From the NCBI RefSeq assembly GCF_003369915.1, contig NC_046673.1:6370001-6434000 (forward strand): a DNA stretch of 64,000 bases, read 5' to 3'. The notes under the pieces are model-generated. The model made no database searches and had not been told where the DNA came from. It saw nothing but the letters and a program-made list of their open reading frames with translations. The position numbers and the translations under genes were made by a program. This DNA is from Drosophila miranda (taxonomy: Eukaryota; Arthropoda; Insecta; Diptera; Drosophilidae). Shown here one piece after another: positions 36,100 to 49,902 of this stretch (the first letter of the stretch is position 1; the number at the start of each line of letters is the position of its first letter).

Positions 36100-37179
36100 T
36101 TTTTTAACGCCATAAAAAAAATATTTAAGTTAATTATTTAATTTTTTGTTGAATGAGAACCGCAGGCGTTGGCTTTTATATTATTATTTTTCTTTGTGTG
36201 TGTGACTTTGTGCGTGTGCAACGGTGAAAAAATAGTACATCTATTTGCATTTTGCATTCGTGTGTGTGCCAGTGCGTGTGTGTGTGTTTGTGAGCCACGT
36301 GAAGGTAAAGGCGCGCCAACAACACCAATTGACAGCGGGGAAAGAACGGTGGGGACAAGTCAGCGGACAGAGTCCGAAGGGCAGCGGGCGGCCAAAGGTA
36401 GAGAAAGCGCAAAAGAGATAGAGAGAGAGAGAGAGAGAGACAGGACAGTGTTGGGCAGAGCAAAAACTGAAAACGAAACTGAAAGGAAAGTGAAAATTTG
36501 CCTAACGTTGAAGAGTGAAAAAGAAGGAGAAGGGTGGGATCCTTCATTGTAAAACTGTTGAATATAGAATGACGTTGCAGAGAGAAATTAATGTGGAAAA
36601 TAGCAAAAAAGCAACAGTAGCGGAACCACCAGCAGGATTAACTATAAGCCTATCGTCAGCGTCAGCAGCAGCAGCAGCAGCAGCAGCAGGAGCAGCGAGA
36701 ACAACAGAAGAAGCAACAGCAACATCACGAAGCTCACCACGCAAGCAGAGATAAAGAGAAGGAGGCCAGGACAGGACAGAACAGGACAGGAGAGCAGTAG
36801 CAGGCGAAAAGAAGCAGTGGGAGAACTAGTGGGGAAACACTAAAGGGAGAACAAGAGGATATATATATGTATATATGAAGAGCTACAGCCAGAGCCGGAA
36901 GAAGTGAAAGAGAAGCCTACGGAAATCCCAGAAGAAGCAGCTCTGGCAGCAGAAGATCAGCAGCACAGCCAACGTCAACGTCAGCGTCAGCGTCAAGTGC
37001 AACAGCGAGCGAAACACGTCACGAACAAAAACAACAAAAACCAACACCTATCACTGCTTGCTCTTTACCGTTCGATTGCTGGTGCTGTTGCTGGGTCAAA
37101 GCAGTTGTACGCATCGCATCTGATAACTGTTAAACATTTGGCTAGCGGCGCTGGAAGGGAGGGAAGCAAGAAGAACGAA
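36100..37179 (+). other. Probable 5' UTR of the SLC7A14-like gene
   Basis: A-rich and CAG/CAA/GAA-rich plus-strand sequence typical of long Drosophila neural 5' leaders, including a CAG run at 36664-36689 and GTCAGC/GTCAAC repeats at 36975-37000. It leads directly into the small first coding exon at 37180. Short upstream ORFs are present. The transcription start was not located. Confidence 0.4.
36664..36689. repeat. (CAG)n trinucleotide repeat
   Basis: Eight to nine CAG units in the presumed 5' leader of the transporter gene. Confidence 0.85.
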
Positions 37180-40100
37180 ATGAAGCCATCGGATTTGTTG
37201 TTGGTGCTAGAGAAGGTAAGCAAACGCAACAGAAGGTACAATACAAAAAAATACCGTAACGAACAACAAAACATCCGGCAGAAAATACTAAAAGCTGTTG
37301 GTTTTTTTTTTGGTCACTGCTAAAATTAAAGCAGCCCAAAGACACCCCCGCACCCCTGCCTTCATACCGTAGCACATGACTCGGCGCTACGTACGCATAT
37401 ATGTATGTACATATACTATTACTGTTTGTTTGCCTGTGTGTATGCGTACATATGTGTATGTGTGTGTTGTAATGGTGGTATGGCCGTAAAAAGGTCATTA
37501 TGATACTGAACGCCGACGCAGCACATACATACCGACATACATACCAGTGCGTAAGTATGTGTGCGTGTGTGTGTGGACTTATGCAAATCCATTTGATAGA
37601 AAGAGAGGGAGAGACCCCATGAAGTTAAGAAGAAGCAGCAGCAACAGCAGCTCATAGCACAAACACACAGGCTCACAGGGTCACTTGGGCAAATATATAC
37701 GACATAAAAACAACAAAAACAACCGATGTGGGTGGGTGTGGGTGGATGGGGAGGTGGCTGCATTGTTGGAACGTTAAACCAACAACAATATAGGAAGAAA
37801 TAGTAAAAAAAAAGAAATGTGTACATACTTTTGATACCCTTTCAGAGACAACGTTCCTCCATCCCAGCCATATGGTAAAGATTATCTTTCAAATTGCTCC
37901 CATAACTTATACATGTATGATAGGTATTTGATTTGTGTACACTTGTTCTTAGATTGAAAGAACCTTAAGAAACTGCATCTGTTTAAAGTACGTATCTAAA
38001 GTTACAACAGTATAATTAGAGTACTACTAATTAGTCAAAAGTAAAGACAAGCGTATGCGTCAGATAGTCATAACCTTGAGATCTTGTCGAATTGTCGATT
38101 TTTTGTTTAACTTAAAGGTTGCCTTAAAGCAGGTAGAGTAAGTGAGACACCATGAATTACTAAAAATAATAATTTGGGTATTTTGTAATGCACGTTTCGA
38201 TTTATTTTTTATATGGTAACCGAGGTCCAGCAAATGTGAATATGTGCATATATACTCGTATGTATGGGTTGCACCAAAAATAAGTTTCGGTCAGATATAT
38301 TCCAATTTGAGGAACTCTTTTGGCAAAAATTAGAAAAGCTGGAAACAGAAATGCATGCGTGGCAAATGTCTGGTAACTAGCATAATACCCTCTCTGCGAG
38401 GGCATAAAAAAGAGCAGCAGAGACACACACGAAGACACGCACGGACACATATAGACAGACAGTGGGTGCAAAAGGGATCGTAAATGGAGCATGGACAGGG
38501 CCGCAGTGAGGGTATGGTAGGGTTGTGGAGTGGGTCTTACATTTTTGGCTTTACGTTATCTTTATGGCCACTTCTGTCTACCTCCCTACCACCCTCATTC
38601 CCTCCCTTTACGACCGCAGCTGTAATTGGAGCCGGTGATGGGAGACGGGAGCCGGATACACGTCCCCAGACCCCTAGAGCTCTAGACCCACAGAGCCAAA
38701 TCCCACTTACAGAACAGTTAGTGTCCAGCTTATCCCCTAGTGCACGGGTGCACGAATCAGGGGTGACGAGGCAGAAACAGAGAGAACCAGAGAGAACGAG
38801 AGAGAGAGAGATGGAGGGAGGGAGAGCTCTATAAATAAAGCATCTGCTGTTGGGAGGATTAGGTGGAAAAGGGATGCGAACAGGGGCGGAGTTCCATCAC
38901 TCATACGCCGTGTGGCGGACAAACCTAAAAGTATGCTTCTCAATACGACAATGACTGTCCAAAGTCTGATAAAGGAGTTGGGATACAGATGGATGAATGC
39001 GAAAGTGTAAGAATATAAATAGATGAATACTAAGGGGAAAAAAATAATTGATATTATGTAATTACGGAATGGCAAAACCTTAGGAAAAAATCCAATATAT
39101 AAAATGATTATCCATAATTTGTATAGTAGGCGAGATTGGACACAAACTACAATCACAAATATGGAATCCCCCATGTTCCAATGTGGAATTTAGTTCAAAA
39201 ATTTAATTATTGGACTATTAACCCTGAAAGAGGCGACCCTAAAAGGGTTAAGGATATAATATTTGGGCAGAATAATCCTCTTACTTCGATCGTAGATATT
39301 TGTGTGATATTAGTAAACATAAAACATATACCAAAACAGTATGAACATTCAGAAAAGTCTTAATCATATCTGTGTATTCTATATACGCCAAACAAATCTA
39401 TAGTTCACAGTTCAGCTAATTACGACATTAACAGCCACATTCCATATAGAGAAAGCCAACATAAATATTTGTAGAATACCTACAATTAACAACAGATAGA
39501 TATGCATGTAGTACAAATGTAAAATAAGCTAAAGATATCAAGACAGAACCCACCTCCCAAGCATTCATCTCTTTTAAAGATAAACGGAAAATGGCACGAA
39601 ATGCTTTCTCCGGTTGCCAGCAATCCTCTTCAGGGTGGGGCTGGGTGGTTGGTGTTGTATGGTTGTATGGTTGTATCGGATGACCTTCTGTGCCAGTTGC
39701 TTCTCCAGCAGTGGTTGCTCCTCCCATCCACGCCCACGCCGACGCCACCCTGTCCCCTGTTACTTGCGAGCCATTAATAACGACAATTCACTCAAACAAA
39801 AAATAGAAAGAGGGTATAAAAAAGAAATGGGGACGACAAATGTCGCCGCAGCATGCAACTTGTTGGAGCAGAACGGATGGGAGAGCGCAGAGTGCAGAGA
39901 AGGAGAGTGCTGCGGTGCGGTGGGACGGTTAATGGATATGATTGCTTGTTGCACTCGACTGGGGACAGCATCAGAACTGGGTCTCGGATGAGGCTGGCGC
40001 TAGTGCCGGAACTGAAAGAACGGGGAGACTGCTCGGGGTCGAATGGGAGGACTCTACGGTATGGAGGAGACGGGTACGAGTATGCTTTGATTGCGTCAAC

Positions 40101-43100
40101 GCTGAGGCTGCTGCTATCGTTGTAGTGGTGGCTGTTGTCCTGGAACAGAGCCAAGTCCCACACTTATCATGGAGGACGATAGGTCGGTATAGGAGGCACT
40201 GCGGTTGGCTTGGCCACCCGTTGAGTTGACATTAAGTTTAGGAAATGAAATTGGCCATTTCAGGACAATACTCTATTCTATATGAAAGATTGGATGTTGA
40301 ATCGAATACTGAGCGATGGTTTAGAGTAGAGTCCTGCATCAACAGGCAACCGAATCGTTTCGGTGGGATTCGGTATTCGTTTGGGTCGTTAGGATCGGAT
40401 CAGAGTCTCAGCTTTCTCATTAAATCGAATCGATCCCCCAAAACGGACTGAAAGAAGCAGGTTTCGGCCGTTTATTTGTGTCAGTGCAGAAAATTTCGGT
40501 TTTTTTTCTCGCTCACTTTCCATTTGATTTTCTGGTAGAGAGAACGAGAAAGCAACTTACAAGTTTGCTGGTTCTATGCTTTTCCTTCTGCCTGTAAATC
40601 TTCATTTGTGTGTGTGTGTGTCAAGACCATGCGTTTTTTTGTTTTACACTGAACGAAATTAAGTTCAGATTGTGCAAAATAAAAAAAAAAACCGAATTTG
40701 CATAGCCAAAGACACACGAACTTCGTAGAATGTTTTGAGTCATTTGAGAGACTCGGCTTCTAGTGATTCGAGTTCTCCGAATCTGACCGAAAGAGGGATT
40801 CGTAATGTTCGAAAGCGTTATAGAGGCTTCAGGTTGGTTGAAGGAATAGTAAGTGGAAAATTAAAACCTACAGATAGCCCGATGGCAAGGACACCATAAA
40901 CTTGTTGCAAATACTCGTATCGATTGAGTGCAATCTTTTCTCTTGCTTGGTTTTGCCTCCCATCAGTCATCGGTGGAGGGCACTTGAGGGGGCCAGTGGG
41001 AGGATGGTGTGCTGGGAGAGGTGCCATCAACATCAATGGCACTCATCTTTCAGCGCCAGATGTCGTACGGCCTTGCTGGCACTCCACAATTAATTGCTCT
41101 CTCTCTCCCGTTCGGATTGCAGGTCAAGTTCAGGGTGCCATTGCCGCCTGGCGTCAGCTCGACGACGCTTCTGCCGAAGCTCATACGCACCAAGGATGTG
41201 AGGCAGCTGCAGGACGGCAATGCACAGCCACAGAAGCCCAAGCTGACGGTGAGAAATATCTATTCCTGCACATTATTATCCATCCGTCCATCCATCCATC
41301 CATCGGACATCTGTAACAAACCGATTTACTTGCAGAAATGTCTCAACACTTTGGACCTGACCTCGCTCGGCATTGGCTCCTGCTGTGGCACTGGCATGTA
41401 TCTGGTCGCCGGCATGGTGGCCCAGAAGATAGCCGGACCCGGTGTGATTATTAGTTTTATTATAGCTGCCATAGCGAGTATTTTCTCAGGTAAGTGATCG
41501 ATTCGATTGATATCTGCGTTCAAATATATACTGCTTAAGTTATTCATTGTTCAACGTTCTATTCTCAAAATATATTTTTTGATATACATATGTACCCTTG
41601 CATATATTTAATGGATTTAATAGGCGCCTGCTATGCGGAGTTTGGCGTTCGTGTGCCACACACATCCGGCTCGGCCTATATGTATTCATATGTGGCAGTT
41701 GGAGAATTTGTAGCTTTTATAATTGGTTGGAACATGATATTGGAATATCTAATAGGTGAGTGGGATATCTCCTTTGATCCCAATTGATTTCCATTAATCC
41801 TCTATTCTTCTTATCGATAGGAACAAGTGCCTGTGCCTGTGCTTTAAGTTCTAGCTTCGATTCCCTGACTGGCAATGCCATTGCGCGTACGATAAGCGAG
41901 TCCATCGGCACGATATTCGGTAACTAGATCCACTGAACCATGCTCTATAAATCTCTCCCCACTCATCTCTTTCCTTTTTCCTTTTTCCTTTTTTATATGC
42001 GTATTCGTTCAGGCAAACCACCGGACTTTATAGCCTTTGGCATAACGCTCCTCATGACCTGCGTATTGGCGATGGGCGCCAGCAAGTCGGTCATATTTAA
42101 CCATTCCCTGAATGCCGTCAATCTGGCCACGTGGGTCTTTGTCATGGCTGCCGGCCTTTTCTATGTGGACACGAAGACGTGGTCGGAGCATCAGGGCTTC
42201 CTGCCCTATGGCTGGAGTGGTGTAAGTACGAGTAAACAATCCCCACTCCCCCATCCCCACCCTTCCTGCATTTATGCATTTCTGCATTCCTTCATGACTG
42301 CAACAAAGTAGGTCATTCTTGTACACACTTGATGTTCTTCGGTGATTGAAATGAAATTCAATTCATGTTTATTGTCTTTACAAGGCTTGGATGCATTTAC
42401 TTTCAAGTTTAAAGAGTCGTTTGGTTACCAATTTTCGAAAGACAGAAAATAAACACGAAATAAACATTTTTAAAGTGGAATTAACTTTACGATCCCCGTC
42501 TGAAGTTACACAAATACTGGCATCAAATACACTTTTTCTGATAGGGACTCCAAACACTAGTTTATTTATGTTTTTTCAGAGGTTTGCTTGCCTTTGCCCC
42601 ACATAACTTGAGTATGCTACAGCTAGTTATAAAGAACTTTGCAGTTCCAGAAAGATAATGAATGCAGCTATGTCCTGAAAAAGATTATAGCTTCAGCTTA
42701 CCGTCTGAGAACAGGCGGACGGGAAGAGAGACATAGATAGCTATATCGACTCGTCTATCTATCCTTTATGGGTTCGGAAACGCTTCCTTCTAGGCGTTAC
42801 ACACATCCACTATAGTCTTCGAGTATAAATATGGGTTTGATGTCGAGGGAAAACAGGTTGTATTACTTATTTGGGTATGATATGATGTGTTGCGGTGATT
42901 TAATGCCTCCGAAAGAATCCCTCCCTCTAAAAATTTTCTCTTAAATAAGTATAAACATAATCGAAGGAGTGCCTGCGACTTATTACAATACATATGTGTA
43001 CGTATCAATGGATGTGCGATCCGTTTCGCAGGTGTTTTCCGGTGCCGCCACATGTTTCTATGCATTTATCGGGTTCGACATAATTGCAACAACCGGAGAG

Positions 43101-45277
43101 GAGGCGCATAATCCACAGAAGAGCATACCAAAGGCAATAGTGGGCTCCCTGGTTGTGGTTCTGATTGCCTATGTCAGCGTCAGCCTAGTCCTCACTTTAG
43201 TGGGTAAGTACTCCTGCCATGGGATCCACTAATGAACGTTTAATGAATGTTTCCTGTACTCATGTAGTTCCCTATGACCACATCAACACGGGAGCGGCCC
43301 TGGTCCAGATGTGGTCGTATGTGAACGCTCCAAAATGCCGGGCGGTGGTGGCCATTGGTGCTACAGCTGGCTTGTCCGTGGCAATGTTCGGCTCAATGTT
43401 TCCGATGCCGCGCGTCATTTATGCCATGGCCCAGGATGGACTGATTTTCAGGTGCGTATCCAAAAGGTCTTTCTGGGGAGGAAGAACAGAGTTAATGTGG
43501 GATATCCTCACTCCATTTCAGGCAACTCTCACAGCTGTGGCAGCGCACCAATGTGCCCGGTCTGGCTACTATTGGCAGTGGAGTAGCTGCGGCCCTGGTC
43601 GCCCTCACCATTCGCCTGGAGATTCTCGTTGAGATGATGTCCATCGGCACCCTGCTGGCGTATACCCTGGTCTCGACCTGTGTCCTGGTGCTGCGCTACC
43701 AGCCGCACAGCACCTCGTTGGTGGAGCTGTTGCCGGCACAGCTGCGGACTCCGGTGGCCCCGGGTACGGCCAGCGATTCCCATGCGACGCCCGCCGAGGT
43801 GCTGGAGGTGCCCAATAAGCTGACCATCAAGCGGGTGACGCGCGGCATGTCCGACTCGGATGACTCGTTCATCGACGACAGCCCCGAGGGCTATCTGGGG
43901 GGGCGGGATGACCAGTTCCTGGTGTCGGATCGCTCCGAGAACAAGTTCTATGGCAGTGTACATGGGGCACCCACCGGACCCACCGGCCAGGCCACTGCCT
44001 TCGACACGATGGGCCTGAACTTCATCACGCGGAAGATCCACGACTATGCGTACCTGTGCCCCGGCTTCTTTCCCTGGATCAATCCCGGCCAGGCCACCAC
44101 CGATAGTGGTATGTAATTTGTTATTTGACTGTGATTAGGTTCTAATCGATGGCGATACAGATTCCAAATTGAAATTTAAATGGAAAATTTACTCTTTTGC
44201 TTTTGCTTTTCCAATCCAATCCAAACGAAACGAAACCAAACCACCACCAGGCATGTATGTCACGAAACTAGTTGGAATCATGTTCGGTCTCATATTCTTC
44301 TTGGATTTGTTCGCGGCCATTGGGTGGTCCGGTGGGCTAGCCGCCTTCATTTATTTCGTTTTGTTTATCGGCATATTTGTGATATTATTGATTATATCGA
44401 GACAACCGCAGAATAGGTAAAGCAGCAAGTATACGGATGACTTATCCTCCTCCTCCTCCTAAATCTCCTGCGACCATACCATACTTAATCCCCACAATCT
44501 TCCGCTCTCTCTCTCTTTTTCCCTCTCTCTATCCATCTCTCTCTCTCTGGCAGATATGCACTGGCCTTTCTAACGCCCGGACTACCCTTCATACCAGCCA
44601 TCGCCATCACCGTAAACATATATCTGATATTCAAGTTAAGCATCCTGACCCTGGTCCGGTTTACCGTCTGGATGTCCCTCGGCCTTATCATGTACTTCTA
44701 TTACGGAATCACGCACAGCAGCATGGAGCAGGCCAGCGATGATCTCGAGTTGCATGTGGACAAGGACTATGTAAGCTGGAGCCCTGCTAATCGAACCCAA
44801 TAATCCGCATTCATTATTCATAGAGCAAAAACGTTGAGGAGAAGGCCGTCTGGGATCAGCAATCGTATAATCAAACCCACGAGCCTGTCTGGGCCAGCAA
44901 GGAGGTGAAGCAGCCATCGAGTAAGGGATCCGCTTTTATGATAAGAAATATATATACTAGGTACTAATATCTGTTACACAGAGCAACGCTACAACTACGG
45001 AAAGTCTTCGTCGTCTGCTCAGAGCAGCTCCAGCTCCAAAAATGCCCAAGGCAATGTGGCGACAAAGCCCGTAGGCCCAGGCCGCAGCTCGACGGGCACA
45101 CGGCCAGTGGCGCCATCGTCATCGCCGCACACAGGCGCGGGTCAGGCGAAGGGATCTGGACCGGGAACGGGAACGGGAAAGGGAAAGGGAAAGGGAGGAC
45201 CGCCCATGGAGCGTCAATATACCGGGCAGTTTAGCATGTTTGTGGACGAGGGTCAGTTCCCGTCGTGGGAGGACTAA
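37180..45277 (+). CDS. SLC7A14-type cationic amino-acid transporter homologue
   Basis: Thirteen coding exons with consistent phases give 824 aa: 37180-37215, 41123-41248, 41336-41489, 41624-41755, 41821-41919, 42013-42221, 43032-43203, 43268-43451, 43522-44108, 44251-44416, 44554-44770, 44824-44920 and 44982-45277. From [20 protein letters not shown] through [42 protein letters not shown] and [20 protein letters not shown] it follows human SLC7A14 closely, with about 14 membrane segments. A hydrophilic loop splits the last helices, as in the CAT family. The tail is Ser/Gly/Lys rich. SLC7A14 is a lysosomal/neuronal transporter. The first 12-codon exon is less certain. An in-frame upstream start at about 41036 is an alternative. 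I believe the fly gene is CG12531. Confidence 0.92.
37216..41122 (+). other. First intron of the SLC7A14-like gene
   Basis: 3.9 kb bounded by gtaagc at 37216 and ttcggattgcag at 41122. It contains TG/CA microsatellites (37430-37570), a segment of TE-like character between 'gataccctttcagag' (about 37837) and 'ataccctctctgcgagggc' (about 38387), GA-rich tracts and AT-rich sequence. No coding exon is supported. Confidence 0.5.
42690..42812 (-). mobile_element. Fragment related to the 322-1380 element
   Basis: In reverse complement this reads ggatgtgtgtaacg followed by a purine-rich stretch, 'gcgtttccga', 'cccataaag', 'gacgagtcgat' and a GTCTCTCTTCCCGTCCG-like tract. That is the same order as positions 372-500. 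It lies in intron 6 of the transporter gene. The rest of the element is missing or too diverged to see. Confidence 0.55.
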
Positions 45278-45664
45278 GCTGCAAAGAGCAAATACCCAAC
45301 TGGAATAAATGCCCCCTCCCCCATAGTATCATTTCCTTTTCCCGATCTCCCCGATCCCCCCAATCCTCTGTTGATATCCTTTGATGTGTAACCAGCCCAG
45401 TAAGGCCCAATCCCAAGCCCCCGGTTCGAATCGGATAGTCCTGGCAAACTGGGCCGCTCTTCAAGGCGTCGATCTGTGATCGTAGCCGTGTACGCTTGGG
45501 TGTCCAGAACGGATCCAGTCCCAGGTAGAGCTCACTCAACTTGTATATACAATTAGAGATCTTAAGTTTACCGAAATATGTATACACATGTTACGGTTAT
45601 GCGAGACGTGCGAGCGTTTAGCGCAACCGCCGTTATACACTTATACCATATACAACATATTATA

Positions 45665-45780
45665 CATACTCTATATATATACCTATATACGAGTATATAC
45701 ATATATATATGTATATATATATATACTAGCATATACATACCTATATATATATACCAATGCATATATATACATACATAGAT
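45665..45780. repeat. (TATA/TATAC)n AT-rich microsatellite
   Basis: Alternating pyrimidine-purine tract of TATATATA, TATACATA and TATACCTA words. Confidence 0.75.
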
Positions 45781-47932
45781 TGGTTATTAGTCGAACAGCA
45801 AAAAGTTACAGTGCAAAGTTATCAAACAAAATCCTGTATTCTGTATCACACATCCTACGAGTATACATATATACTACCGATATGGATAGCGCCCTCCCTA
45901 TTGTGCTCAGCTTCGATTGGCGAGCGTTTTGGGTGACGCTGGTCAATCGGCATTCAGCACAAGGGACAAAACGAGGACAAAACCCTGGACACCCTGGACC
46001 CTGGTCACAGGGAAAAGAAAGCAAAACTGTTCGTAAATAAAAATACAAAAATATGATAAAAACACCTCTGTGGGTAAGTGTGGGGTGTGTGTGAGAGTGC
46101 GGGTGTGCACACCTGTACATTTTATACACTTAATATCATCGCACGCACACACACACACACGCCACACACATGAATAGAGTTTAAGCTTATGGAAAGACCG
46201 ATCCTCAGAGCAGATCAGATCACGGAAGACTTTTCCTACCCCCAAATGATAGGTATCTTATCTAACCCATGACCGAAGCGATCTCTGCATAAGCTTACGA
46301 TCCACTTAGGATCCACACACAGACACTGGAACACGCAAAACTCACACACACGCACACACGCGCACAAAAACACAGACACAATTCTTATGTATTTATGATT
46401 ATATTGTTGTTAAAATATTTGTGCTATATGCTACGAGTACGCTATGCATTTTGTATGACGTTTGACATTTGACATTTGAAATTTGACATTTTTGATGTAT
46501 GAATACCCCCTACAGTACAGTACAGTACAGTACTCTCTCCCCATCTCAATCTATTGACAATGTTATTGTTTCTTGATTCTAGAGGCTCGCGCTAAGCTAA
46601 ACCACACATTTTAAAGCGGCATTTCGCATTTGTTGTAATTCAATAATTCATTTTTCCTAACGAATACCAAAAAACAAAACCAAAAAAATAAATTAAAAAA
46701 ACCAAAGAAAAGTAAATAAATATACAAACATATTTATGAGGAATACAGTATAAAAACAAAACAAAACAAAACAAAAAAAAAACCCAAAAATAAAATGAAG
46801 AATACCAACAATTTGTACTTATCGAAAAGAAAACTACTCAAAACCTATACCAAAATCATAAATACAAAAATTGATGTACTATAAACGAAATGGAGGCGAA
46901 AACCAAAAGGACAAAAAGAAAAGATGACAAATATTATTAAAAAAGCATACTTTTTTCCACTTTATATACTATGTACCAGCAAAAGCATACATAAATAACT
47001 AACTATTTTTAACTAAATTTCAAAAGCATATGGGAAAATGAAAAAAAAAAACAAAAACGAAAACAAAAATTTTAAGAATATTAATATTTCTCGTTACTTG
47101 TGTTTTTTATTCTTTTTGTATTTCACAACTATGTACATACACAAGCCTTACACACACACACACACACACAAACAGGCAGACAGACACACAAAGAAAAAAA
47201 ATATTATCAAGAAAACTAAAAAAAAAAAAAGAAAAAGCAAAGATTTCAGCAGAATTACTATACCTAGGGCCCTGAAGGGCCCCCCACAACAGGAGACAGA
47301 GCGAATATTTTATACAACAAAAAATACTTCTAAGAGATTCAACAGCTTTGATTGTATTTTTTTATTCTTTTTTTTTTTGATTACCCTCTGTCCATTACAT
47401 TTCGAGTGCCAAAGCAATGCACATAATCGTGTAGCACCTCCACAGAATAGCAAACGAGAACCGATCCAATCAGCACACTTTCAAGCATTCTCGTTTTCGA
47501 AAAATGATCTTTCTGGACCAACTAATTAAGATATAGAACCACACCACACAAGTGGTCCCGAAGTAAATATGATTTGTACTTACTATTCGTCTTCGTACTT
47601 GTACTCGTATGCTTTCCATCATTCCTAATTGGTTCGAGAATTGAGGCAGAAAACGATTTGTACATACGCAACTATTCTTACTCAAGCAAACCAGCAAACA
47701 AACAGATAGACATGGAAAATTGATTACTATATACATAAATATTGCATATACATACAACATACATACATAGAATATATATTTTTATGAAAGCAAACACCAA
47801 AACAAGCAATTAAGGAGAAATTCAACTCAGAAGCTAAAGGCAAACAAAGGCAAAGCAAATGCAAGAACAAAAGAAAAAGAATAACATATCCTACAACACA
47901 ACAGCTTAAAGTTGATAATAAACTAAAATCGA

Positions 47933-48040
47933 ACAAGTCGAACAAATCGAACAAATCTAACAAATCGAGCTCCGATAACGGGTTTTGCGATGAGCGATTA
48001 GCGATTAGCGATTAGCGATCACTGATTACCGATTACAATT
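47933..48040. repeat. Two adjacent short tandem arrays
   Basis: Units of the ATCGAACAA type (about four copies, 47931-47968) are followed by (GCGATTA)-type units, written GATTAGC, repeated about four times at 47988-48018 and then degenerating into GATTACC. Confidence 0.75.
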
Positions 48041-49902
48041 TTGATTACGACAGCGTTGCCTGGAACAAATTGCTAAAACAAACTGTTAGTTGTGAAAACT
48101 ACTGGGTCACAAGATGAAAATTTGCAACTCAACTTCAGAATCGGTACTCAGTGATAGCCAATAGCCGATAGCTGATCCACGCTGCTCGACTGTCCGGTGT
48201 CGTCGGGCGAAAAGATCACACGTAACGTACTACTACTACTACTACTACTATTGCAATATACATACATACATACATACTCGTATGTATGGCAACAGGTAAA
48301 ATGCAATCCAATAACTGCAGGCTGAAACAGTTTGCTCTTCCACCTTTCGGTTCTTTCGGTACCACCAAGTTAAGATAACTGTTATGGGAATATGATAGTT
48401 TATAATAGATTTTCTACAGTTCCAATTTGAAGTGAATAAAAACCAAAAAACCTACAATTAAAATACGGAATATCGTTAAATATGTATACATATGTATAAT
48501 GATGAATGAAACAAAACCAAAGAAAACAAAACCAAAAACGAAAAGCTTCCGTTACCAAAACGTATGCATTTTACTAATACATATTATTTGTATACCCGTC
48601 TCGTACCTTTTTGATCTATCGAAAGAAAAAAAAACCGTAGGAAAAGTCAGGGAACATTTACGAGTACACTCTACACACTGTCTATGCTCACTGTAACTGT
48701 AACGTAACTGTAATTGTACTATTTGTTATAGCTGTAAACGGAACGAAAATCAGAATCAGAATCAGAATTAGGATCAGGATCAGGTAAACCGACGCGACGA
48801 AGCACAGAGGCATCAAAAATAAGACAGCAATAAGAGGAACAGCAATAGCAAAGAATACAAATTCCAATGCCGAAACCCTAAAATTAACAAAAGAGGCAAG
48901 CATAAATAAGTAGTACTGAAGAAGAAAAATACCACATTTGATTGATTGCATCAGACGATTATTTCATTAGTTGATTGATTGATTTATTTCCCAGATGAAT
49001 ATAACGTACCTAAGTTTTTGTTTATTTCATAAGACTGAATTATTGGAATATGATTTATTTGAAATGTGTATATAATTAAGGGCTAATAGCGAAACTTTAC
49101 AACTTTTAATAATGGAGCATCCAAATTTTTGAAATTATTCTGTACTTATTTATCAAGAAAGAAAAAGCAAAACAAAAAGAAGAGAAAACAAGGCGAAGAA
49201 AGCGCGTAAAAAAGGTTGAACTCTTGTCGAGAGCGAAAGAAATTAAAATAAAACTATTAATATATTATACATATATACGGGAAAGTCCCAAAACGATGAT
49301 ATATATACATATATATATTTCAATGGATCGGTAACACAAAACAAAGTGAAAATGGGGTTAAAATATATGAAAAAAACAAACATTTTTTATTCAAATACTA
49401 CTCTTGATTTGTTTTATGTGTTAATAACTTATTAAAAGATATTTCTTGAGAATATTAAAAGAATTAAAATATAAAAATTGTTAGGATATTCAAACGTGGC
49501 TGATACTGGTGTTTTCTTTTATGCCTGGGGTATTTGAAAAATAGCGAACAAAACGGGCCGCCGCAAATATCATACGCAACGAAAATCGAACATTTTGTTG
49601 AACTGAGTTTGTTATGATTCGCCTGTTTGACGCCCCTGCTAGCTCACGGTAATTATATTCTTTTCTGACGTTGGAATTGAGTTGAAGGTATGTTTACGAT
49701 ACATCGGGATAAAATAGAATACATCCTCAACATATTAATTTAATTCTAAACGGTACATATATTTAAGAACATAGGGTATAGAAACTTCCACACGCAGGTT
49801 TTTTTTAGTTTTCGTTCTCTCAAAGCGTGCTTCACTGAATAAAACCAAAACTTTCTTAAATTTATGCCATTTTGGCGCGCAGCACTATGTTCCAGTCGAT
49901 AG

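Larger units (their letters stand above)
29735..36100. other. Gene-poor region between divergent genes
   Basis: Over 6 kb with no supported coding exon on either strand. It holds microsatellites (CT, GA, CA), TACATATG-rich AT sequence at 30460-31060, TAGGGC/ACCAGGG repeats at 30265-30312, GTATCT hexamers at 33190-33300, a cluster of AACGTT words at 33511-33580, a 9-G run at 34954-34963, and GA/CA repeats at 35600-35840. It probably contains regulatory DNA for the flanking Myb/SANT-like and SLC7A14-like genes. Confidence 0.4.
45278..49690. other. 3' UTR of the transporter gene and AT-rich spacer
   Basis: Non-coding. An early AATAAA lies at 45304-45309. Further on are (TATA)n/(TATAC)n at 45665-45780, CA-rich tracts at 46141-46170 and 47150-47170, a CAGTA repeat at 46513-46533, long A-rich stretches at 46670-46960 and short tandem arrays at 47930-48040. 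A long 3' UTR, as in other neural genes, may occupy part of it. No exon is supported. Confidence 0.45.

Noticed and set aside
29735-36100. Repetitive short arrays that might suggest CRISPR-like structures.
   Set aside because: These are eukaryotic microsatellites without regular spacer units or cas genes.
37837-38406. A possible short transposable element between two 'ataccct' words in the first transporter intron.
   Set aside because: The ends are not clear inverted repeats and no internal match to other repeats in the window was seen.
39136-39363. A 75-codon plus-strand frame with a protein-like look ([18 protein letters not shown]).
   Set aside because: It lies inside the first transporter intron with no acceptor, donor or recognisable family. 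Kept out for lack of support.
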